NCBI GenBank assembly: GCA_030683995.1
Contig: JAUXPH010000050.1
Location: 1-39,312, forward strand
Direction: 5' to 3'
DNA length: 39,312 bases
From: Lutibacter sp.
Lineage (GTDB): Bacteria; Bacteroidota; Bacteroidia; Flavobacteriales; Flavobacteriaceae
In this document: positions 8,297 through 13,908 of the stretch, in pieces
Layout of the letters: the number at the start of each line of letters is the position of its first letter
Numbering within the stretch: the first letter of the stretch is position 1
Made by a program: the position numbers and the translations under genes
Notes under the pieces: generated by a model
Databases searched by the model: none
What the model saw: the letters and a program-made list of their open reading frames with translations, nothing else
Told to the model about the DNA's origin: nothing

Positions 8297-8352
8297 GGAA
8301 GACTGAAGTCAGAAGTCAGAAGACCTTAGACGGAAGACCGAAGACGGAAGAC
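8297..8352. repeat. Eight-unit heptamer array (ggaagac-like)
   Basis: Immediately after the fdhD stop, eight consecutive 7-nt units occur: ggaagac, tgaagtc, agaagtc, agaagac, cttagac, ggaagac, cgaagac, ggaagac. Variation is confined mainly to the first two positions and to a/t at position 6. The array is free of stops in one frame but lacks a start. It may be a slippage-prone intergenic repeat; a role as a transcript 3' end is possible but unsupported. Confidence 0.85.
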
Positions 8353-8456
8353 CTCTATAATTGACGCATAAAAATGCCATCAAAAACTCACAATTACAAC
8401 AAATTACACGATTTGATAAATAAAATACATCTTTTTTATAATATTTCGCAAAATAT

Positions 8457-8488
8457 TTTGCATATTTAAAATCTTTATTTTATATTTG
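8457..8488 (+). promoter_or_regulatory. Bacteroidetes promoter TTTG-N20-TATATTTG
   Basis: TTTG at 8457-8460 and TATATTTG at 8481-8488 are separated by 20 nt, matching the -33/-7 promoter of Bacteroidetes. Predicted transcription start is near 8493. There is no start codon for several hundred bases, so it seems to drive a non-coding transcript. Confidence 0.7.
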
Positions 8489-8492
8489 CCCC

Positions 8493-8748
8493 ATAAGAGC
8501 GTCCCTAAGATTGCAAATTTTTACGGAGAGGGTTTGCAATTAGTTGATTTGGGCGATAAAAATACCCGTTTTTATCCCATAAAAATCAATTTTAGCTTTT
8601 AAAATCTCCAAAATAGTAGTTTTATTTGATAAAATTTAAAAGTATTTTAACTTTTTTATTTAAGGCTCAGGCCTTGTAAAATAAGAGAAAAATAGCTTTC
8701 CGAACCCCTTTTTTCTAAAATTAATTAGAAAAAATGCGGGATTTTTTT
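8493..8748 (+). ncRNA. Candidate stand-alone structured RNA, about 255 nt
   Basis: This region follows a good promoter and ends in a terminator-like hairpin, with no coding frame between. The 5' part folds well: cgtccc (8500-8505) can pair with gggcg (8551-8555), enclosing an 8-bp stem attgcaaa (8510-8517) with tttgcaat (8533-8540). The next stem is ataaaaa (8556-8562) with tttttat (8569-8575). Two alternatives exist: ggg 8551-8553 can instead pair with ccc 8576-8578, and gggt 8530-8533 can pair with accc 8564-8567 as a pseudoknot. A small aaggc-tcag-gcctt hairpin follows in the middle. I do not recognise it as 6S, tmRNA, SRP or RNase P RNA. A leader element for the downstream small gene is the main alternative. 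Confidence 0.4.
8706..8748 (+). terminator. Intrinsic terminator of candidate RNA
   Basis: Stem ttttttctaa (8709-8718) pairs with ttagaaaaaa (8725-8734), extended by ccc 8706-8708 with ggg 8738-8740 across a tgc bulge, and followed by seven T residues (8742-8748). The stem is AT-rich, so efficiency is uncertain. The T-run overlaps the -33 element of the next promoter. Confidence 0.55.
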
Positions 8749-8777
8749 GTCTTTATGTTAGATTTATTATATATTTG
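8746..8777 (+). promoter_or_regulatory. Promoter of the 43-residue peptide gene
   Basis: TTTG at 8746-8749 and TATATTTG at 8770-8777 are separated by 20 nt, the same arrangement as the promoter 289 nt upstream. Predicted start near 8782 leaves a leader of about 30 nt before the ATG at 8811. Confidence 0.72.
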
Positions 8778-8810
8778 ATGTTCTTACTAATCATTTAATT
8801 CTTATTTAAC

Positions 8811-8942
8811 ATGAAAAAATTAAAATTAATTTTCGGATTGCTTATGGTTGCTGCTTTTGTGGCAATAACAGTATTAAGCTATACTTCATCTAACAATCAA
8901 GCTATTTTTAAAGGGGATATTGTTATTCCTAGAAACGGATAG
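8811..8942 (+). CDS. Small exported or membrane peptide, 43 residues
   Basis: This short frame encodes 43 residues: a basic start (MKKLKLIF), one hydrophobic segment (residues 7-24, GLLMVAAFVAITVLSY) and a polar tail ending KGDIVIPRNG. It has its own promoter (8746-8777) and is followed 43 nt later by a strong hairpin terminator (8985-9016), so it forms a complete single-gene transcription unit. That gives it more support than its length alone would. The hydrophobic part could be a signal peptide or a membrane anchor; no lipobox is present. I do not recognise a family, and no function is proposed. Confidence 0.65.
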   Translation: MKKLKLIFGLLMVAAFVAITVLSYTSSNNQAIFKGDIVIPRNG

Positions 8943-8984
8943 TAGACCTTAGACAACAAACATTTATTTATTTTAAAATAGGGT

Positions 8985-9016
8985 AAACCACAATAAAAAC
9001 ATTTATTGTGGTTTTT
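8985..9016 (+). terminator. Hairpin terminator after the small peptide gene
   Basis: A 13-bp perfect stem, aaaccacaataaa (8985-8997) with tttattgtggttt (9002-9014), loop aaca, followed by T residues. It also works on the opposite strand. Confidence 0.85.
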
Positions 9017-9085
9017 GTGTTGGAATTAAGTTGCATATATAAATTTATTAATATATATTTGAATACTAATAACCCCAACTATAAA

Positions 9086-9562
9086 ATGAAAGGCAACAGA
9101 AAAACATCCTTATTGATTGGTAGTTTACTAATAATATTAATTATTTCGACCCCTTATTTATTATATTTTTATCAGAATATACCTGATAAGGAAGAAAACT
9201 GGGTTACCATTTTTGGTACAATAAAAGGAGGATATTATGGAACTGCCCAAATTTATATTTATACCTTATTTTCTAAATTTGTACCGTTTTTACTTTTATT
9301 TGTTTGGTTTATTTCTAATAAAACTTGGTGGGTTCACGCACTTATCATCCCTATAACAGTTTATTTATTTCAGTTAATTTCTGTTATTAATGATAGTGAG
9401 CAATATGTTGATGAAGTTGAATTTATTTACACCGTTCCTTTTTTGGTGGTTATTTTTGTCATTCTTTATTTTATCAGAAGCAAAATATCCATTTATATAC
9501 AGGCGGTAGATTTAAAAAAGGAAATGGACGAAAATATGAGAACACCCAAAAAATTTGGATAA
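9086..9562 (+). CDS. Four-helix integral membrane protein, unknown function
   Basis: This 158-residue protein has four predicted membrane helices: residues about 8-26 (LLIGSLLIILIISTPYLLY), 55-75 (LFSKFVPFLLLFVWFI), 80-100 (WWVHALIIPITVYLFQLI) and 112-132 (FIYTVPFLVVIFVILYFI), with a short charged cytoplasmic tail. ATG 9086 is preferred to an in-frame GTG at 9008, because the GTG lies inside the upstream terminator hairpin and would add residues before the natural hydrophobic start. I do not recognise a named domain; it resembles conserved hypothetical flavobacterial membrane proteins. It lies between two genes for very small membrane proteins on the same strand. Confidence 0.75.
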   Translation: MKGNRKTSLLIGSLLIILIISTPYLLYFYQNIPDKEENWVTIFGTIKGGYYGTAQIYIYTLFSKFVPFLLLFVWFISNKTWWVHALIIPITVYLFQLISVINDSEQYVDEVEFIYTVPFLVVIFVILYFIRSKISIYIQAVDLKKEMDENMRTPKKFG

Positions 9563-9662
9563 ATACCCCAATCCATAAACCCCAAAATAACCCCGAAAAT
9601 TTTAGCAGTTATTAATTATTATTTGTTACCGCACAAATTTTGGCGTTTTAAAATTGGGATTC

Positions 9663-9806
9663 ATGGAAAAAGACATAGATTATATTGCCTTTCAGTTAGT
9701 GCAGAGTGAAAAAAAGATAGCTTCAATCGATGAAAAAATAGCCTTTTTAAATAAATTATTGGTGGTGGTAGGTGTTGTGATGTTGCTTATTTACATTTTA
9801 AAATAA
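9663..9806 (+). CDS. Small tail-anchored membrane protein, 47 residues
   Basis: The frame encodes 47 residues. Residues 1-30 are amphipathic and charged (MEKDIDYIAFQLVQSEKKIA, then SIDEKIAFLNK), compatible with a short coiled coil. Residues 32-46 are hydrophobic (LLVVVGVVMLLIYIL) and the protein ends in a single lysine, the layout of a C-terminally anchored membrane protein. It starts 100 nt after the four-helix protein and precedes a terminator at 9880-9911. There is no homology call. Support is from the composition, the sensible topology and the flanking terminator; a chance frame cannot be excluded. Confidence 0.5.
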   Translation: MEKDIDYIAFQLVQSEKKIASIDEKIAFLNKLLVVVGVVMLLIYILK

Positions 9807-9879
9807 TTTATCATCCTTAAATGATTGTCACTTATCGGATTGTATACATAAATAATATCTTAGAAAAAAAACAAACAAT

Positions 9880-9915
9880 AAAAAGCCTTAATCAAATTAG
9901 AAAGGCTTTTTAACT
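9880..9915 (+). terminator. Hairpin terminator
   Basis: Stem aaaaagcctt (9880-9889) pairs with aaggcttttt (9902-9911), loop aatcaaattaga, followed by a T-rich stretch. It ends the small membrane protein transcript. Between here and 10063 nothing else is recognisable. Confidence 0.8.
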
Positions 9916-10063
9916 TTCTTTTCACTTTAAATCATCAAAATTTAGTTAAGTTTACCAATTGTAAGACAGATCTCGGACATCTTCCTATTTGTTAAAGTCA
10001 GGAACAAGAGATTCCTTTCCAAAGATTTTAAAAATTAAAGAACAATAATTTAGCTTTTTTAAT

Positions 10064-10609
10064 ATGACCTCTAAAAAGACACATTATTTTAAATTTGCAA
10101 CACTTGTCGGTATATTGATAATTGTTTTAAGTACCCGAGCTTACTGTTCATCGAGAGAAGTTGACAGGGTGCTTGAAAGAAATAAAACTATTGTCAAAAG
10201 CAATCCAATTAGGAATAATGTTTCCTTAGAGGAAAATATTGTGAACTTTGGAATGAAATTATTAGGCACACCTTACGTTACAGCAGGTAATGGCAAAAAT
10301 GGCTTTGACTGTTCTGGATTTGTTCACTATGTTTTTAAGCATTTTGAAATTCAGGTTCCACGAAGTTCATCACAATTTAAGAATTTTGGGAAAGAAATCG
10401 CTATTGACAGTGTAAGAAAGGGTGATATTCTGGTATTTTTGAGTCCTAGCCGAAATGTGATTGGCCATGTGGGTATTGTTACAAATCCGAAGGGAGATGA
10501 AAGCGATTTTATCCACGCATCTTCTGGTCGTGAAATGAAGGTAATTGTTACAAATTTGAAAAAAGATAGCTACACGCGCAGATTTGTGAAAGCCGTAAGG
10601 GTCTTGTAA
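10064..10609 (+). CDS. Exported NlpC/P60 (C40) peptidoglycan hydrolase
   Basis: This 181-residue protein is a C40-family cysteine peptidase that cleaves peptide stems in peptidoglycan. A signal sequence (basic MTSKKTHYFK, hydrophobic FATLVGILIIVLS, then RAYCSS) precedes the catalytic domain. The catalytic Cys is C83 in FDCSGFVHYVF, and the His is H135 in GHVGIV, with a likely third polar residue H151 in FIHASSG. The RSSSQFK segment is also typical. Export to the periplasm is likely; C28 lies near a possible signal cleavage site but the lipobox is weak. It appears monocistronic and ends before a bidirectional terminator shared with the convergent J-domain gene. Confidence 0.92.
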   Translation: MTSKKTHYFKFATLVGILIIVLSTRAYCSSREVDRVLERNKTIVKSNPIRNNVSLEENIVNFGMKLLGTPYVTAGNGKNGFDCSGFVHYVFKHFEIQVPRSSSQFKNFGKEIAIDSVRKGDILVFLSPSRNVIGHVGIVTNPKGDESDFIHASSGREMKVIVTNLKKDSYTRRFVKAVRVL

Positions 10610-10708
10610 ATCTTATAATGTAAAAAAACTTCTAAAGAGTAAAGTTGCCCTGAATAATGAATGAACAATTTTGCAACCAATAATTCAACTAAATTTATAA
10701 TTGATTAA

Positions 10709-10743
10709 AAAAATGAGCACGATATGGTATCTAGCTCATTTTT
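10709..10743. terminator. Bidirectional terminator between convergent genes
   Basis: Stem aaaaatgagc (10709-10718) pairs with gctcattttt (10734-10743), with A and T runs on the two sides. It can end both the NlpC/P60 gene (+) and the J-domain/KTSC gene (-). Confidence 0.82.
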
Positions 10744-10763
10744 ATTAATTTGTTGTTAAGCTA

Positions 10764-11201
10764 TTAGGCAGCTTTTTTAGATTTTCTGTATAGAAAAGAA
10801 TTGTATAATTTTCTTTTGGCAAAATTAGAACGCTGACCGCTATTCACGAATTTGGTAAAAAGGTTTTGGTTTACGCCAAAATATTCATAAGTGGTTCCGC
10901 AAGCAAACGTAATTTCCAAGAGCATACTTTTATGATGGAAGTTTTCAATTTTAGATTCAGCAGTTAAACTGGCATATTCTTTTAAATTAGACTCTTTGGT
11001 TTCGGGAGCAATACTCACTAAAAAATGGTAGGCATCAATAATTTTTGTGCTTACGATTCCTGCCTCAAGCTTTTTTTCTTCGTCCTGAAATTTATCAGGA
11101 TGCCATTCTTTCACCAATCCTCTATAAGTAGTTTTCAGCTCTTTCAAATTAATTTCTCCTTCTATCTTAAATATTTTTTTGTACTCGTTGATACGCTTCA
11201 T
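10764..11201 (-). CDS. J-domain plus KTSC domain protein
   Basis: The protein has a DnaJ-type J-domain at the N terminus, with the HPD motif in VKEWHPDKF (residues 34-36 from this start), and a KTSC domain at the C terminus (about residues 80-140, including FACGTTYEYFGVNQNLF and FVNSGQRSNFAKRKL). J-domains stimulate Hsp70 ATPase; KTSC is thought to bind nucleic acid, so the protein may recruit DnaK to an RNA or DNA target, which is inference. The start at 11201 (MKRINEYKK) is chosen over the ATG five codons upstream at 11216 because the family begins with this segment. The alternative adds only MKIPY. It ends in RKSKKAA and is convergent with the NlpC/P60 gene. Confidence 0.88.
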   Translation of the reverse strand: MKRINEYKKIFKIEGEINLKELKTTYRGLVKEWHPDKFQDEEKKLEAGIVSTKIIDAYHFLVSIAPETKESNLKEYASLTAESKIENFHHKSMLLEITFACGTTYEYFGVNQNLFTKFVNSGQRSNFAKRKLYNSFLYRKSKKAA

Positions 11202-11247
11202 ATATGGTATTTTCAAATTTCGTGCAAATATATTCTAAATATCCGAA

Positions 11248-11790
11248 TTAACCCTTCATTTTAAAATTGAGCATCAAGATGAAATATAAATCAACAATAG
11301 TATCGTTGAAAGAATGAAAAACATTTAATTTAAGCTGTGTTTGGTTATAATCTAAACTCATTTGAATTACCGGCACATCAGCCTTGGGATATAAATGTTT
11401 GATTACACTCCAGGCTCCGTGGTCAAGCCCCCATTTATCATCCAAGCCAACTTCCGTTTTCGTAATGAGTGATTTGGTTTGATTTGCCAAATCAGGACTG
11501 CCCGGTGCAGGATACTGCACTTCAAACAATTCTTTAGGAAAACCGCCAAAGTCGTGAATCGTAGTTGGCTTTTCCATAGCTGTTACAAAAGTTCATTTCG
11601 TTTCCCAATGTGCTGAAATGCATAAAATGGCATTGGGTTTAGGAATTTGCTTTGCAATATTTCTAAAGCCAGCCACAAATTCATTTTCAACTATGGCATT
11701 CATAGGGCTTCCATGACCAAGGAATAACACAGGCATTTTGATTATTTTGCCCAATGTTTCCGTCATTTTATTCAATTCATTAAGTTTCAT
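11248..11790 (-). pseudogene. ygiD: Broken 4,5-DOPA extradiol dioxygenase (LigB family)
   Basis: The two frames at 11593-11790 and 11248-11577 are pieces of one LigB-type 4,5-DOPA dioxygenase. The first has MPVLFLGHGSPMNAI and ILCISAHWETK; the second continues TFVTAMEKP, TIHDFGGFPKELF, YPAPGSP, GLDHGAWSVIKHLYP and PVIQMSLDY. They are in the same frame, separated only by a TGA (11593-11595) where the family has Gly, so one GGA-to-TGA change explains the break. Homology stops after SLDYNQT, and the remaining 30 residues are unrelated, so about the last third, including the usual GSGN-VHNL metal and active-site region, is lost. It is almost certainly non-functional. The expected Zn ligands in GHGS and SAHW remain. 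Confidence 0.85.
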
Positions 11791-11856
11791 TGATACTACT
11801 ATTATTGGTCCCGCTGCTACTCAGGAAACCAGTTTTTTTATAGATGTTTTAATTTT

Positions 11857-12009
11857 TTATGATACTTTTAAAATGCGTTCTGAACCCTCCGAAGCAAACA
11901 TAACTAACCCCGCCAACATAATTCCATCTATCACCATAGGTTTTCCAGCTCCTGATAAATAGCAGAAGCCGTTTTGTGGTGTTTGGAAATCAACACCAAT
12001 CTGTCCCAT
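11857..12009 (-). pseudogene. C-terminal fragment resembling YkgB/DUF417 membrane protein
   Basis: A 50-residue frame encodes NGFCYLSGAGKPMVIDGIM, then LAGLVMFASEGSERILKVS. This resembles the end of YkgB/RclC (DUF417) proteins, where a G-F-P-Y-L-S-G-A-G segment is followed by a hydrophobic helix and an S-x2-R end. The rest of the roughly 190-residue protein is missing; upstream sequence to 12088 has no matching frame. It lies between a broken ygiD and an intact doxX, so it fits a decaying membrane/redox cluster. Recognition rests on one short segment, so the family call is tentative. Confidence 0.4.
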
Positions 12010-12088
12010 TACAATGAATTTGGATATTCTTGTAAGGTTTACAAAAGGTAATTGGCTATTTGCTTAAATAGTGATAGGTTTATTCAAC

Positions 12089-12517
12089 TCAGTTAAAATT
12101 TATTTTCTGACAGATCCAATGATCAACAGAGAATTTTCCTGCTCCTGCAATGGCGATGGCGAGATAAACCATTCCATATAACAATGGCAATTCCTGTTTT
12201 CCAAACCCATCATTGGTATGAATAATAAAAGCTGCTACCAACATAGTAATGAGTAATGGAATGACTGATAATCGGGTTGCAAATCCCAAAATCAATATAA
12301 TTGAACAAAACACTTCGGCAAAAACAGTAAGCGCCAATGATGCTGTTTCACCAATGCCAATAGGATTGGCAAACTGTATTGGATCGTCTCCAAACAAATT
12401 TGAAAACTTGCCTAAGCCGTGAGTAAGCATAAATACTCCCACGCCAATACGAAGCAGAAATAAAATTAGGTTTATATTATTTGGATAACTGCCGGGATTT
12501 AAAATATTTTTTATCAT
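12089..12517 (-). CDS. DoxX family membrane protein
   Basis: This 142-residue protein is a DoxX-family member with four membrane helices (LILFLLRIGVGVFMLTHGL, SLALTVFAEVFCSIILIL, LSVIPLLITMLVAAFII, LYGMVYLAIAIAGAG). The HGLGKF motif after helix 1 and the FSVDHWI end are typical. Members are thought to act in membrane-associated redox or thiol-stress responses; the precise activity is not established. It is full length and intact, in contrast to the broken genes on both sides, and is the only apparently functional survivor of the cluster. No clear TAnnTTTG promoter is seen upstream. Confidence 0.92.
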   Translation of the reverse strand: MIKNILNPGSYPNNINLILFLLRIGVGVFMLTHGLGKFSNLFGDDPIQFANPIGIGETASLALTVFAEVFCSIILILGFATRLSVIPLLITMLVAAFIIHTNDGFGKQELPLLYGMVYLAIAIAGAGKFSVDHWICQKINFN

Positions 12518-12707
12518 TGTTCTGTGGTTTTTTAATTTGTGAATTACAATTTGTATTAGTCAAAGTTAATATAATGAAAAATACTCTACAAGTTGTTTTA
12601 ATGCACTACAAGGTTTGCATCTTTTGAAGCCAATTCTTCTGCTGCAACATATCCAAGTCCAACACAGCACCTGGAAATGATTGCTTTATTTTTCAAGATG
12701 CAAAAAT
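12518..12707. other. Intergenic stretch with a short degenerate coding trace
   Basis: No intact gene is present. On the minus strand near 12600-12665 the frame GLGYVAAEELASKDANLVVH resembles the nucleotide-binding turn and following helix of a short-chain dehydrogenase, but it runs into a stop at once and lacks the preceding Gly motif. It may be another remnant of the decayed cluster. Confidence in that assignment is low. Confidence 0.25.
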
Positions 12708-12902
12708 TTAAGATTGCTTTACAAACTGAATTTCTCCTGAAATTTTTACTTCCTCACTCACTAAAACACCGCCAGTTTCCAATGCTGCGTTCCAGTTTAG
12801 ACCCCAATCCTTTCGGTTGATTTTACCACTGATAGAAAGACCTGCTTTCTCATTTCCCCAAGGGTCTTTGCTGATGCCACCAAACTCAACTTCAAGTGCA
12901 AC
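12708..12902 (-). pseudogene. C-terminal fragment of a YceI family protein
   Basis: The minus-strand frame encodes ALEVEFGGISKDPWGNEKAG, then LSISGKINRKDWGLNWNAAL and ETGGVLVSEEVKISGEI, ending at a stop at 12708. This is the recognisable C-terminal third of YceI-like lipid-binding proteins (DPWGN-KAGF and NRKDWGLNWNAALE-GGVLVSDEV). In-frame stops lie directly upstream. A shifted frame just upstream reads VAGINK, close to the family's KGVTK, so a frameshift occurred there and the N-terminal part has been lost or scrambled. From 12903 to 13058 nothing else is recognisable. Confidence 0.8.
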
Positions 12903-13058
12903 TTATTTATACCAGCCACAAAATGGTTGCAACCCACCCAAATCAGTTTGGCTTTATGTCATCTAATAATGCCAATATACATTTTTTTACAAATCATTTT
13001 GCTTCTGAAGGAAATGGCACAATTCCCGGAATAAAACCCTAATTTTTACGATGCTGCT

Positions 13059-13823
13059 TTAAATTTTAAGTTCTGGGTACTCAAAAGGTTCTGAAACTTC
13101 CTCAACATTTCCGACATATTCTTTTCCCCTTAACTGTCTGACGGTATAAGCATCCAGTTCTTCATCCGGATATTCCCTTATCAATTCCTGAATGGATTTA
13201 ATGTCGAGTTCATCTTCAATGGGGTTAAGCCATTGGTCTTCCAGATCCTGTGGCAAGATCACCGGCATTCTTGGACCTTCTATTTTTGGGTTGTTATGGA
13301 TTTTTGCCAACATTTTATTTCCTTTGGTGGTCACTATGGAAAAAGTGTTGACGGTCTCCCCTGTTGCTTCATCAATCCATTCGCTCCAAAGTCCGGCCAA
13401 TGGCATCGGCTTGTCGTTTTTTTGATGAATGTAGAATGGAATGGTTTTTCCTTCAAAATGGTGGTGTTCATAAAATCCGTTGACATAAATGATACAGCGG
13501 TTGTGTTTGGCCGATTCCTGGAAGGATGGTTTTTCAAAAATGGTTTCACCTCTTGCATTTAAGGTTTTATTCCACAATTCTTTTAACTGTTCTTTGTCCT
13601 TAACCCAATGGGGCACCAATCCCCAAGTTGAAATTTCCGGGTACCAGGGCGAACGGTCGGTATAAATCAGTAATTTTGGATGGTTGAAGCCGGTGGTGTG
13701 GTAAATGGGCAAATCGGTCCAGGGAACCAGCTTTTCCTTAATTTCTTTGATGGCCTGCAAATCTCCTTTCCTGCTGGCCCGGCTTAATTGCGCTTCCAAA
13801 TTTGTTTTGATGTCGTAGCACAT
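13059..13823 (-). CDS. SRAP (YedK/HMCES) abasic-site-protecting protein
   Basis: This 254-residue protein belongs to the SOS response-associated peptidase family, which crosslinks to abasic sites in single-stranded DNA through its Cys2. The start Met is followed by C2, as needed after Met removal. Other active-site positions are present: N89 and R91 in NARGET, E119 in GFYEH and H176 in KIHNNPKIEGPRMPVIL. The loop between the His and the RMPVIL strand is longer than in E. coli YedK (IHxRMPVIL). It sits 85 nt downstream of the helicase gene on the same strand and might share its transcript, giving a DNA-repair theme, which is inference. Confidence 0.93.
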   Translation of the reverse strand: MCYDIKTNLEAQLSRASRKGDLQAIKEIKEKLVPWTDLPIYHTTGFNHPKLLIYTDRSPWYPEISTWGLVPHWVKDKEQLKELWNKTLNARGETIFEKPSFQESAKHNRCIIYVNGFYEHHHFEGKTIPFYIHQKNDKPMPLAGLWSEWIDEATGETVNTFSIVTTKGNKMLAKIHNNPKIEGPRMPVILPQDLEDQWLNPIEDELDIKSIQELIREYPDEELDAYTVRQLRGKEYVGNVEEVSEPFEYPELKI

Positions 13824-13908
13824 GATGAAAATATTATTGCTATTAAATGTAACAAATTATCAGTAATTATTTTATGATAAAATCGCTTTTTGAATTTTAA
13901 CCATAAAC

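Noticed and set aside
8297-8352. CRISPR array
   Set aside because: Units are only 7 nt with no spacers and no cas genes are present; it is a simple tandem repeat.
9008-9085. GTG start for the four-helix membrane protein
   Set aside because: It lies inside a 13-bp terminator hairpin and adds residues with no domain support; ATG 9086 is better.
13192-13562. Plus-strand frames overlapping the SRAP gene
   Set aside because: They are antisense to a well-supported gene and show no family motifs.
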